Positions 39,477 to 50,789 of a DNA stretch of 64,000 nt are shown here, one piece after another (position 1 is the stretch's first letter; each line of letters starts with the position of its first letter). Origin of the DNA: Stenopsyche tienmushanensis (taxonomy: Eukaryota > Arthropoda > Insecta > Trichoptera > Stenopsychidae); assembly GCA_008973525.1 (NCBI GenBank), contig WACJ01000072.1:620001-684000 (forward strand). Reading direction: 5' to 3'. The notes under the pieces are model-generated. The model did no database searches. It saw nothing but the letters and a program-made list of their open reading frames with translations, and was not told the DNA's origin. Both the position numbers and the translations under genes were made by a program.

Positions 39477-42400
39477 GTACGTCCCCGGATCGCATCGAAT
39501 CCGACAGGTCGTCGGCGAATTCGCGCGGCCGTCGCCGTCGCATACGCGGGTGCAAGGTTGACGTGACTCATAGTCCGGATCGCACGCTCTACGGCCATGC
39601 CCGGAAGTCTCCGATGGGATTTGACACGTTCGAATCGGTCTATTTTTTTACGGCGGCAACCCCGGCCGCCCGCAACCGGGAAGTCGAGACCGCGCCGATT
39701 TTTAACATCGATCGATCGAAGCGAATCGAACGCCAAAGACATCGGCGATCGATTTCCGCGCTCGACGGACGACCCGCGCCGTCGGAGAGATCGTCGAGAG
39801 GCGAGCTGTCAAAATTCATTTGTTTACGTCAATATTCAAATAACGAGCAAAAGTTGCACGATGCGCTCGTTTTTCGTCGTCGCAATTTCGACGTCGTTTG
39901 CGTGTTTTCCGATCGGATTTAAATTTAAACGCGTTTTCCCGCAGGAAAAGTGTCGATCGCGGCGCGCCGGTAACGCTCGAGCGTTTTCGCAAGGTTAACG
40001 CAAACGTCTGGTGAGTCATTCGTTTTCGGATCGTGGCGTTTTTACGCAGCCCAGTTTCCACGCCGAGAGTTCAGAACGGGTGTAAAATTTACATCGCCGG
40101 CGTTTTAAAAAATGGATTTGCATTCGACAATTGTAATCCGACTTCTTCGAATTTGATGCGCGTTTCTTCGAACGACGTGTGACATTCGCCTTTGCGTCGT
40201 TCGACGTCCGGGACAGTGTAAATATTTGAAGAGTCCGAAGCGTGAGTCATCGCGGACGCTTCGGCGTCCACTTCGAGACTTTCCGATGTTCCATTTTTAT
40301 ATGGGTCACATTGCGCCAATATTCGGATCGACGTCAGAGCTCGCATTTAATATGTCGTTTTTATTTTTCAGGCGGTCATAAAGAATTCCAAAGGAGACAC
40401 AGGGAGCTCTGCGAAGACGCCCTGCTGCCGGGGGCGGTGCCCCGAGTGCCCCCGGCGGGAGCGCCGCGTCCCGTGTCGCCCTCGCCTTCGGGAGAGGCGC
40501 CCCTCGGGAGTCCCGTGGAACCAGCAGGTGAATATTCCCTCGACACCATCGACGATGATTCATCTTGCGATTGCGCATTATGTTAACATGTATAATATAT
40601 AGAACGGACCTGCGAGTAATGTAAATTCCTATGCATAATAATTCTGAGTATATTAAATCATCATCTGACGTATTGATAGAATCCCACCGGCTGTCGATCA
40701 TCCGTCTGTTGATCGACGATCGTTTGTCGTTCGCTGCGCGTTTCCGCGCGTAACGCACTCGTCAATCGAGTGAATTCATTCATGTTTAGGAACATCCGAA
40801 TGTTCCGCGAATCCGCTCAGAAATTATGTCCAATTATCGCATCCATGTATTTCCATTGTCGTCGAAATCAGACCGCGAATCGGAAACGCATGGAATTTTT
40901 TTCCTCGTGCGGTCGACGCGTCTTCCAAAGAAGTTCCATCGTGGACGATTATTTTCGCCGAACGATCCAATCATCGCAATATAAATAAACATTAGTTCAA
41001 TGATGTGACAGGATGCCTTTGAATTGTTCAGATATCGACAACCACCCCGCGTCGCTGGTTCTTCCGTTCCTGTACCTCGGCAACGGGCGGGACGCCGCCG
41101 ATCCGGAGAGGCTCCGGGAGCTGGGGGCCACGCGCGTCCTCAACGTGACTTGCTCCCTGCCCGGCCTCCCCTCGTCCGCCGGCATCACCCACAAGAGAAT
41201 ACCGGCCAGCGACTCGGGACAGCAGAACCTCAAGCAGTACTTCGAGGAGGCTTTCGAATTCATCGGTGAGTCATCGACTTCCAGATTTTCTCGCTCGGCT
41301 TCCCGGAACCGAGGACTCCTCGGCGGGCCGCTGATGAGTCGTCGTCGTTCATATTAATAAAATATCCCGAGCGGGGGTCGCCAGGTCGATTTCCGATCTA
41401 CACACGCGCCGAGTGTAAATAAACGGGTTATTTCCGTCCACCCTGGACCGTCTATGCGTCTCCGTTGTTTTGCTTCTCTTCGGCGAAAAGATGCCGCATC
41501 TCGTCGCTGAGAACGGCGATCTTCGGACAAACGGGAGATCTTCGGGGACGCCTCGAGGCGAACCGCTCCGTCTGCATCTGCCGCTCTCGCATCTGCCGAT
41601 CCATTCCAGAATACCATTTTAGCATTCCTATGCAATCCTATAAGGCGGGCGCTCATAGGGTATAGGGTAAGCTGCGTGTCCTCAGTCGAAGAATAGTTTG
41701 AAAAGTCCCTTCTTGAAGTCTACTCCGTCATCGGTTGCACTTTCAAAGCTTTCCTATAAAATGTTATTAATAACAGAGACATTTAGCGCTGAAAAGATGT
41801 CTCACAAGTGATTGTTAGCTTAAAAGTCGAGCGACAACATACGCGTTGATGCTCGCTCATGCGATTCAATCGTAAAGTGCGTAACCGGGAACACTCGTAA
41901 GCCGAGGCTCCGCTGCATTCGGTTCATAGACGAACCACACGAACATCCGAGAAGATTCGATTCGTTGTTGTCAAAATATCGTTCCGCTCTTTCGTGCCCA
42001 CGATGTACAATTTTTTTCTGAACAAATTTTGTAAATAGTTCGTTCGAACAAGATCGAGCCACGAGCGTAGAAACGTGGGCGTACAATAATAGCGTTACGT
42101 CGAGCAGGTGAACGCTTGGACGAAAGTATGGAAGAAAGAGTACGCGGGAGGTGCATCTGCATCCGCATCTGCATCTGCATCCGCACGTGCATCTCTTCGG
42201 GACGGAGATGAGTCATCCCTATCCGATTGGGGGTCCTTCGTCGAAAATGACGCGCCCCAACCCCGCGGCGTTGACTCATACCCTGTTGTGTTTTCGTTGT
42301 CAGAGCGAACACAATGAGGGGATTTAGATGCAAATTTTAATTCGAGCAGGGATCGTCGGCTCTATTATCGGACGAGATTGGGTGCTTGTTTTGTTGCATT

Positions 42401-45400
42401 GAAAGATGCCACGAATTCCCATCGGAAAATAAGAGGGGAGATCGTTCCTAAATTTTATTATTTTTCGTCGCAATTGATTTGCTTTTAGATCCGAACGATT
42501 GGTGTCTGTCGTCAAATAAAAACTGATAAATGCTTGAATTTGATTTCATTCGATAGCACCAGGTTCGCAGATTAGGGTCGAATCTCCGACAGTCGCATCC
42601 CCTTCGCAAGGGTGCAAATTGCCATTCACCGCGCGCATATGGCCGCCGATGTTTAAGCGCCGTTTAGTATAATGGATTTTATGAATGGGGATCGGATGAA
42701 TTGAGAGGATCGCTCCCGAGCGCGACGCTCGTCTGTTTTGCGTCGCTTTTATCGTCCGATGAGCGACTCTAGGCCTCTAAACAATGGCGATATGAATTTG
42801 GCACACGGCTACCGGTCTGACTCATCGCGTTAATTGCGCGCGACCCACTTCGGGGTCCTTATCGGTCAGAACGTTGCGGAGTTCCACACTCGGCTCGATA
42901 TATTTAGGATTCTCGAGGCGATGAATCATCTTCCGAAGAAAAGTCTCGGATCGATTCGGCAGCTCGTCCGCGGAGACGGCGTCCGACGTCACGAACACCT
43001 GTCGCGTCCGGCAGGTGCTCCCCCGGCAAGTTATGGCGCGTTAACCCTTTGAGTAGTGAGCTAATTTAGAATCTTCATAGTCTTAGATGCTATATTTGCT
43101 TGTCCTCCGTATGAATCTTATATTTAACACCCTCGTCGTCCAACGTGAATCGGTGTTGTTTCTCACGGGGCCCAAATTCAATAGTATAACGATGCGATAT
43201 TATAACACACGAGATGTGGTGCATCTTCTTTTGGGGTGTAGTTTTATCTTAGATCGATAAGCTTAAACGGAACTCCGTCTCTGTCACTCGACGTGCGTGA
43301 GTGCTCTTTCTGAATTATTGAAATTCGCTCGCAAATACGCGATCATCCCATCATATGAGTTAATGGGATTCGATCTTCAATTCGATCGACGGATGACTCG
43401 TTCCTCGGAAGGTCGAACCGATCGCATGCCAATTTGGCTCAAACGGCAGAAGTGGATCTTCTAGTTGTTGCGCTTTTTCGGAATTAGTCACCGCTCGCAG
43501 CGATGCACGTTTCAAAACGGGAGGATCGAAAGGGGGAACCGAAATAGAGTGCATCGTGAATTCGGATCGACGGATGGCCGATGACGCACACGCGACGGTT
43601 CAACGGCTCCGGAACAACGGACAGAGCAAATGTTCCAGTTCCAGCGCGAAGGGAGGAAGGGCACAAGGGCGGAAGGGCGGAAGGGGAGGCCCTCGCGGCA
43701 TCTGTTGCGTTTCGACCCTTTCGAAAGCGAGCGTGAGAACCCGAACGCATTCGTCAATGAAATTGAACGGACGATCCGTCGCCGGATTTCCGACGCCGAT
43801 GACGTCGAGCGCAAAAAAATCCCATTGAGACCGGTCCGTCCGATCCTGAATGAGTCCTCGGCATCTGGCGGGGATTCTGCGAATCCACCGGGATCAATTT
43901 TCGCGCAGTCAAAAGAGAGACCGGTCTCGTTACCATTGTGTCCCGTTTTTTATTGTGTTCGTTTCGTCAGCGCGACGCGCCGGGAAATCTGAGCGCGGAG
44001 AAAGCAAAACGATATTGGGAATCGCAGCCGCGGCGAATCTCTCCGCGTCGAAACCGACCAGAGACTGAGAACGGCGCTAAAAGAAGTGAAATGTGAACGG
44101 GGCAACGCCGAGAACGGCACTCCGATCGTCGCATGTATGACTTTGCTTTCCGACGATGCAACAATATCGATCGAAAGTTGCACGGATTCAATCCAACTTC
44201 GTATTTAGGAAATCGAACGAGTTCTTTTCAAAGGAGACAGTCGTCAGGACGTCTGAGTTCATCCATGTTTATCGTCAATCGGTTGCTACAATGTGGCCGA
44301 ATCATGCGGGAGAATGTGGCGATATTCGTCATTTAACAACGTCGTAAATCATGATTCACTGCAGGAAGGAGTTGTGCTGTTATGTAGGATCGTCGGCGTG
44401 CACGTTCGAATCCACCGGCGCTCGGCTCTTTCGACTTTCGACATTTTCATCGTCGTTTGTTTACTACGGGTTTGCGTAAAGGCCGTTGCGCAAAAGCGCT
44501 CGCATACCAGATCGAAATCGGTATCTGTCCATTGTTCGATATCCTCGCATCTGAGAGGCGATGATCGATTCGATGCGTTTAAGAACTTCAGATTGGGAAA
44601 AACCGTGTATCGCTCGCGACTATCTCTCGTCGGACGCGTTATCTCCGAATCGAAAGACCTTTCGGGGCCGTTTCGGGGAAGGCTCCGCTCGGAAGAGTGA
44701 GTCAACGCCGAGACCGGTTCTGGTCGGCTGCCTTGCCAGCGGCGCTCGAGAAAGCTGCGCGACGGCCTCTCCTCCGTCTCTTCGAACTCATTCCTCGCCG
44801 GACTCGCCGCTAGAAGTCGTCGCATTTCGCTCTTCTCCGATCCGATCGCACTTCGGACTTCCGTTCTTTTTCGAGCGCATCGGAACCCGATTGCGCGATG
44901 CCTATTTATAACGGCCGAACTTGCGGTCGAAAAGAATTATGTCATCTGCGTCGGATCGAACGTTTCCCCGGGTGTCAGATTTGCGGGCACCGCGGCGATA
45001 TTGCGTCGCTCGAGCTTCCGGCTCGACGGGTAACGGTCGAGGACGAATCCAAATTATATATATAGATATCGGAATATGTATTAAAATGGAAATACGCTTT
45101 GATGAATTCCTCCCCGGGAACAAATGCATTTCCCGTCGATTATTCCCATGGATGGACAGGGAGATATCGGCAAATCTTTGCCGAGGAAGATGACAACTTG
45201 TTCGATCTTGGCGAAAGATTCTTTTCGACATGTAAACATATTGTAATGCAATCTGAAGAGAATGAAACATATTAGAAAAAGCGAGATGCGCGCTAAGAGT
45301 GTAAGCCTTTGTATGAACTCTCCCCGCATAAGATGTGTTAATCGTCGGTACGGTGCAGTCGGCCTTTGTTCTCGTCGCCTAATTTGACGCATTCAGATCG

Positions 45401-46520
45401 GAGAGAAGAATCGAAAGGCATGTTTACTAAATCGCACAGTAGCGATGTGAATTGATGGATAGACACGCGCGGGTCGGGGATTCATCGCGTTTAAAATTGG
45501 AGCGATCTGGGGGTTGCCGGATTGCTTCGTTTGTGTTTACATGTAATTGTGAGGAATCCGAAGCTCGTGGCGTTTGTCGTGTGACGTCACGCCATCTGTT
45601 ACGGTTCGGTCCGCATGTAATTGGTTCAAGTGTTCGGAGCCAATTACACGGCTCTCGGCTGAAAGAGCTTCGAATTGCGTCGGAGCGGACGGGATTTGCG
45701 CGCTGTGCCGTCTTATGTAACGCGGCTTTTCTTTCACGTGTCGTTCCATTGACGGATGACTCATCCGCCGCCTAACTGTTGTCCGTCTGCGCCCGCGCCA
45801 TCTGTCCCTGCGCCCTCTGTCTCTGCGCCCTCCTCGCTCCGACCGTAGGACGCTAAATCCGATACAAATATAGTTCATCTTTCGCGTATGTGCATTTTGG
45901 ACGCGACGAGTTATTGCGGCGCAAAGTTGGCCCGGTTCGAATGCACGTTTACCCTCGAAGGTTGCCGACGAGTGACTCATCGACGAGCAATGCCGAGCCC
46001 GCGCTGTGCGCGCTCGCGTTCTGCGCGCCCGCGTGCGAGCGACACTCGAGCGTCGCTTTCGAGATATTCTCGTATTTGAATTTTGGCACCGACGCCCCGA
46101 GCGCGTGTGGCAATTCAGCATGCGCTCGGACGAATTTGAGAATGTACAAAATGAGGAGCGCAAAAAATGCGACGACGGTCCAGCTGACGCGAGTCGACGT
46201 CACGCCGCTCGCCGTTTTATATATAAACATCGCATAGCATATTTCGATATCTCCGAAACGACGCTGACGTTTTGCTCTTTATCTTTTCAGAAAACGCCCG
46301 CACCTCCGGCACCCGAGTCCTGGTCCACTGCCAGGCGGGAGTCTCCCGCAGCGCGACCATAGCCATAGCGTACCTCATGAGGCACCGGCGCATGTCCATG
46401 GTGGACGCCTACAAGATGGTCAAGTCGGCCCGCCCCATCATCTCCCCCAACCTCAACTTCATGGGGCAGCTCGTCGAGCTGGAGCAGACGCTGCGGGCCG
46501 GGGGCGCCGGGCCCTCCTGA
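39416..46520 (+). CDS. puc / DUSP10-like: Dual-specificity MAP kinase phosphatase, DUSP10/MKP-5 (puckered) type, four coding exons
   Basis: Spliced CDS: 39416-39476, 40372-40527, 41032-41265, 46291-46520; all introns GT..AG and phase 1; 226 residues. Role known for the family: removes phosphate from Thr and Tyr of JNK/p38-type MAP kinases. Seen: residues about 21-41 ([20 protein letters not shown]) match the end of the DUSP10 rhodanese-like domain; a Pro/Ser/Ala-rich linker follows; the catalytic domain is about 77-218, with FLYLGN, general-acid Asp133 in ASDSGQQN, and the signature HCQAGVSRS with nucleophile Cys164 and Arg170, then [11 protein letters not shown]. All key residues are present, so the enzyme should be active. 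The start is the first ATG in its frame. Vertebrate DUSP10 is much longer because it has a full rhodanese domain, so this may be a short isoform from an internal promoter. Calling it puckered rather than another DUSP10-like gene is inference. Confidence 0.9.
40372..40527 (+). CDS. Phosphatase exon 2 (rhodanese tail and linker)
   Basis: Acceptor TTTTTCAG, donor GTGAAT. Encodes [20 protein letters not shown] and then a linker rich in Pro, Ala and Ser. The first part corresponds to the last helix of the DUSP10 MAP-kinase-binding domain. 156 nt keeps phase 1. Confidence 0.85.
41032..41265 (+). CDS. Phosphatase exon 3 (first half of catalytic domain)
   Basis: Acceptor TTGTTCAG, donor GTGAGTCA. 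Encodes residues about 73-150, including [16 protein letters not shown], general-acid Asp133 and [13 protein letters not shown], all typical of DUSP10-like domains. The donor itself overlaps a perfect AP-1 site. Confidence 0.92.
42152..42194. repeat. Hexanucleotide microsatellite, GCATCT/GCATCC
   Basis: About seven units of GCATCT or GCATCC, one changed to GCACGT, in intron 3 and 15 nt before an AP-1 site. Confidence 0.85.
43045..43359 (+). mobile_element. piggyBac-type MITE with intact TTAA on both sides, in intron 3
   Basis: TTAA at 43041-43044 and 43360-43363. Starts CCCTTTGAGTAGTGAGC, ends with GCGATCATCCC then CATATGAG. TTAA target duplication and a CCC start are hallmarks of piggyBac-like elements. 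No coding capacity. Other copies in the window share both ends. Confidence 0.8.
45582..45589. promoter_or_regulatory. CRE/ATF palindrome TGACGTCA in intron 3
   Basis: Perfect eight-base CRE, 168 nt before the AP-1 site at 45757. Binding by CREB, ATF or Jun/ATF dimers is known for this motif; use here is inference. Confidence 0.4.
45785..45834. repeat. Short minisatellite, CTGCGCCC core
   Basis: Three imperfect units of about 15-19 bp, each GTCYCTGCGCCC-like, in intron 3. Confidence 0.6.
46291..46520 (+). CDS. Phosphatase exon 4 (active site and C-terminus)
   Basis: Acceptor CTTTTCAG. Encodes the P-loop [18 protein letters not shown], the [11 protein letters not shown] helix and [15 protein letters not shown], then a short Gly/Ala-rich tail and TGA. 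It lies 5.0 kb after exon 3. Confidence 0.95.
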
Positions 46521-48395
46521 GGCCGCCGTCCCCAGGCGAAGCCCGGAAGGGCCGATCGACGCCGACCGCGCCGAGCCGCGGGACCGATCTCCCTGAGGAC
46601 GGAGACCCGTCTCCGTCCGAGACGGAGGAGACGCGCTTTCGTCGCTCTCAGTTTTCACTCGCCAGACGCGTCGTCGACATCGACAGACGAATCGCCTCAA
46701 TCCGTCGATTCGTACGCCGTGAAAACTAAGAAGAAGGAGTATTCGTTGTGGACCTTATTTATTTGCATAGTCTAATTGAAAAACTGAACTGAATGCGCGG
46801 GGGATCACCGCCAACGGAAATGTTACGGGTAAAATGCAAAACTGAACGGCGTCGACGACCACGGACGCCTCTTTTGCGAAGCGAAAGCGCGGACGCGTTC
46901 GATCCGAGACTGTCGTATCTCCTCTGAGGTTGAACGCGTCCGAAAACTACAGTATTATGCCCGTTTGTGTACTGTCAATATTTGTACGATGACGATAATC
47001 GAGGACGTGTGAGAAACTTTTTTGTCGATTTGAATATTTCTTTCGCAATGTAGAACGCGGTCCGCGCGCCGCGGCACCGGGACGCTGTTGGTTTTGATAC
47101 ATTCATGTCACCGTATCAGTATTAAATAAATAATTTAGTAGGTTTTATTTGATTAAAAGGAATGTAAATATAGGTGACAGTTGATTTTAAATACAAAAAA
47201 ACCAGTCAGTTACTATACTTAGTTGTTAACGATGCTTAGTCTGTAGAGATATTTTATTTTTATTGTGCCAAAGATAAAGTTGGAAATGAAATCGTCGGCG
47301 TTCGTCGACGACCCGTCGAGGCCATATATCGGATAGTTTGCTTTCGGACCGCGCTTGCTTTTTTTGCAAAATTAACCATCGATTTATTTAATTTATATGT
47401 ATAGTGACGTTCGACGATAACGTCGGTAGCTTAAGTGAAACCTTACCGCGACCGTCCGCGGCGCGGCGGAACGGGGTAGAGCGAAATCTAGTCTATCGGG
47501 ATACAAGGCTGTGTTAATATTTCTTTTTAAACTATGTAACTGTTAAGATTCGATCGTAACGTGTGGACTGTACTGTTTGAACTTGAGCTTTTTGATACGA
47601 GCTGGGACGAACCCGTCGTGCAGTTTCTCTAAAATTTACCCTTAAAATAATACACTCGGCCATATCATGTGCACTGCCTTTGTATTTTTATGATATATTG
47701 TTATACAAACGTGTTGAGGCATTCTAAACAAAATTAAATAGGCATGGTGAATTTCATTTTTTGAAATGGATCCGTTTAAAAATAAATGATTTGTTAATGT
47801 TCTTTTTGAATTGTAGACCTGTAAATTTGTAACTGGCGACAGTGTGTTACTGATATTTATTTTAAGGAACTTGTAATAGATTTGTTTTCGTAGATGTGAT
47901 GTAAAAAACAAATTAGTACACTTTGTGTTAGTTGCCAGAGATTGCCTTATTACTATTATTTTTATTTAATTGAATATGTCTTAATATTTGTACGATACGA
48001 ATTTGCAATTGACAATACTGTCGATGATGTCGAATTGTCTGTGGTGTTTTAGTGTGCGGACGATTTTGTATAATGTGTGTAGCCATCGACTCTTGAATTA
48101 TTTGGTATTAATATTGGATTATTTTAATTTATTCGTGTAGATATGACGTGTAGTTAGGATATACGTTTTCAGCTAGATTTATAGTGGGTGGTTTGTAGTT
48201 TGGCTACTAACTGAGAATATATATATGTATATAATCAAACAGTGATGATTGGATTTCAATCGAGAATTACGATTCAATAATATCATCATTTTTTTACCAT
48301 ACGAATGTGATGAAACTGATTTTAAAAACACATTGTTCACATGTGCCTCTTAATTTCTAAATTAATAAAATAAAGAAAATTATTTATGTGAATAT
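46521..48395 (+). other. 3' untranslated region of the phosphatase, extent uncertain
   Basis: No gene or repeat family seen. CpG-rich to about 47,600, then AT-rich. Candidate polyadenylation signals AATAAA at 47125-47130 and at 48364 and 48369, the last followed by T/G-rich DNA. TTATTTATTT at 46755-46764 and other ATTTA strings are AU-rich elements of the kind found in unstable mRNAs, including other DUSP mRNAs. Whether the short or the long end is used cannot be told. Confidence 0.5.
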
Positions 48396-50027
48396 GACTT
48401 TTATTTCATCAATAATAAACACTCGTTTTGATATGCGTTTGCGCACCATTTTCACGATGGCATCGTACACTGAATGGATATTTTTATACCTGCCAATATT
48501 TGAAGAAGGATTTGGGTTTTTATTTGGATTCATATGATGCAAATCAATGGTTGAAGAGATATAAACGGTGAGTTCTTAATAAAATATGATTGTAATAATT
48601 GTACGTTTCAAAATTATGAATGAACGCTAACGTCTTTCCCCTGTTGGTCTATTTATTTAAAAAATCTTGTTTGAGTCTGAATCACTTTAACCAGAGTACT
48701 TACACAGTGGTTCAATAAATAGAGGGGGAACAAATTCCCCCATATTGATGATAGTAAAGGAAATGTATGAATGTTCACTCACTGTGACAAAGATTAGGTG
48801 GAATGGACACGTGTTAAAAGACTTCATGCCTGATTCACTTATCACCCTTTGGCCGAAGAGCCCTCCTAAATTGTTTTTACAAAGCCAACAAATAAACGCT
48901 ATGACTAATAACGGTCATCAGCTTTTCACCCATCGCTTTGAACGACAGCCTCCGTAACAAAGTCTTTGATCATCAAGTTTTAAGATACACATATTTATGT
49001 AAACCAAAATTTTTTCCATAACTATTGATTGTGTTATTTATATTTAAAAAATATTTTTCATAGAATTTATAAATTTATAAATGAAATTCTTAAAGCATTT
49101 CTTCATTATATTTAAATGTATTACTTTGAATCAATTTCATCGGTATCCATTTTCTCCCTGCCCAAATAAAGGGATGGTTTTTGTCATAGGGTGGATACAA
49201 ACAAGTAGATGATATCATCATCCTAATGAGATGACGAACGCATCCTCCCATTGAATACATTGCGTTATGGCTATTCGATCAGTTTACGTATTCTATGGGG
49301 GCTGTTCTGTACTATTGAATTTAGTACCCCGGTTTAACGAACATTATTGAAGCTGACTCATTGATATCAACACATCTCCCCCCGGATGCGTTTATGTACC
49401 ATTGACCAAAACAATCCGAGGGATGATTTATTCGGGTGTCGTTATTTAATTTTTATCGCGGTCACATGTTTATTCGAATCTTCTACAGCAAACACATTCT
49501 CCACGTTGATAAATAAAATGATGCTGTGCTTCTTCCTGTTTTTTGTAAGATAAAACATGTACAAAACTAGAAAGGTCAAACACATCACTATCTCTAGAAT
49601 TCCATGACGAAGCCACATGAACTTGCGTATCAAACATCGATTAAACGATAAACAAAGCAATTTGTGAACTCATTCAATGAATTACTTCTAAGAAATAAAT
49701 ATAAATACAATATTTTTAGGTCATGTCGTTTTCCTGCTGTGGTATCCCTGGTTCATTTCCTTTAATAAACCAGGAAATAGTGGAATGCCTAAGAAATGCA
49801 TCATCATCGCATTTATTCTTCTCATTTTACCCTTTATGGGCAAGTCCTATTAATCATCAAATTGCACACTGAGCTGCTCAAAAATATGACTAACGAATGT
49901 TTGATCCTAATTCTGCCATTGTTCAAATCATCTCGTCATTTAAATTTGTCATTGAAAATAAGTCCTCCCTAATTTTGTATTTGAACAACTGCTATTTATC
50001 ATCAATGTGTTCATACAGTTCGTTTAT
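48396..50027. other. AT-rich DNA, nothing recognised
   Basis: No repeat family or gene seen. Confidence 0.5.
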
Positions 50028-50283
50028 GGGCAGATTCCACGAGCGTAGTTTCTTGTGCATGGCTTACTAGCATGCAGTGAAGTGATCACACTTTTAAGCT
50101 AACGATCACCCGTGAGATATCTTTTCAACGCTAAATAATGTCTTAGGAAAGCTTTAAAAGTGCAACCGATGACCGAGTAGCCGACAAAAGTAATATTGTG
50201 AGCCTAAACGTGTGGTCACTTCATTGCAGTAATGAGCAAGCTAGTAAACCATGCATAAGAAACCACGCTCGTGGAATCTGCGC
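50028..50283. mobile_element. MITE with long imperfect terminal inverted repeats
   Basis: The first 70 bp (GGCAGATTCCACGAGCGTAG..) and the last 75 bp (..ACGCTCGTGGAATCTGC) are inverted repeats, around about 110 bp of non-coding spacer. No clear target duplication. Superfamily unknown. Confidence 0.75.
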
Positions 50284-50789
50284 ATTAGCGCTTAGGATAT
50301 GTTCCCAGACAAAATAAGTGCAATATGAAACAGCGTTAAACGAGGTCATTTTAAAGGGCAACATGCGATCAATAATTAACGATTTTAACTTGTTTATAAA
50401 ATAATATAGCATCATTTTTGTGATGAAGGTCCAGATTTTTCTGAAATTCTTAATGAGCTCGTTAAGCATATGTCGATCTTGCTTTTGCATCCCTTTCAAA
50501 ATCTCGATCATTCGCTATAATTTGACCAATGAATTCAGTTATTTTTAGCTTTTATTGAGGAAATCTGTAGCAAGTTCTTTGGGTTCTTCATTTTCAGAAT
50601 CACAATTTTCAAATTCAGCATGAATTTCTTGTTCTGCCAGTTTTTGAAAGTCCTCGTTGGTAATGTTCTCACTGGAAACCTGAAGTAACTTCTCATTATA
50701 TCCTGCTCGTCTGCATCTAACGATAGATAGATAAACTCCTGCTGGATATAAAGCAAATTGGCGCTAAATGTTTAATTGACACGTTCATT

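Larger units (their letters stand above)
39564..45979. promoter_or_regulatory. Cluster of ten AP-1 sites (TGASTCA) in the phosphatase introns
   Basis: Perfect TGAGTCA/TGACTCA at 39564, 40012, 40243, 41267, 42209, 42272, 42818, 44698, 45757 and 45973. Nine are followed by AT or preceded by AT/GT on the matching strand. By eye I found at least 13 such sites in the other 57 kb, so density here is several-fold higher. None lies in the inserted MITE. AP-1 (Jun/Fos) is the effector of JNK; in Drosophila it induces puckered. Confidence 0.6.
38916..47600. other. CpG-rich domain around the phosphatase gene
   Basis: From just after a T run at 38899-38914 the base composition changes from AT-rich to strongly GC- and CpG-rich, and CpG stays dense through introns, exons and the start of the 3' end, fading near 47,600. 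Because stop codons are rare here, many long chance reading frames appear on both strands. Confidence 0.8.

Noticed and set aside
39269..39922. 217-codon frame over exon 1
   Set aside because: Starts at GTG, reads through the donor at 39477 into intron; only 39416-39476 is coding.
42108..42317. Frame with Ser-Ala repeats
   Set aside because: Produced by the GCATCT microsatellite.
44401..44425. tRNA B-box-like GTTCGAATCC
   Set aside because: No A box or cloverleaf upstream.
43484..44825. Several 60-158-codon frames on both strands
   Set aside because: Mutually overlapping chance frames in the GC-rich intron.
45537..46163. 208-codon minus-strand frame
   Set aside because: Lies in intron 3 of the phosphatase; CpG-rich DNA has few stops, residues are mostly Arg/Ser with no motif.
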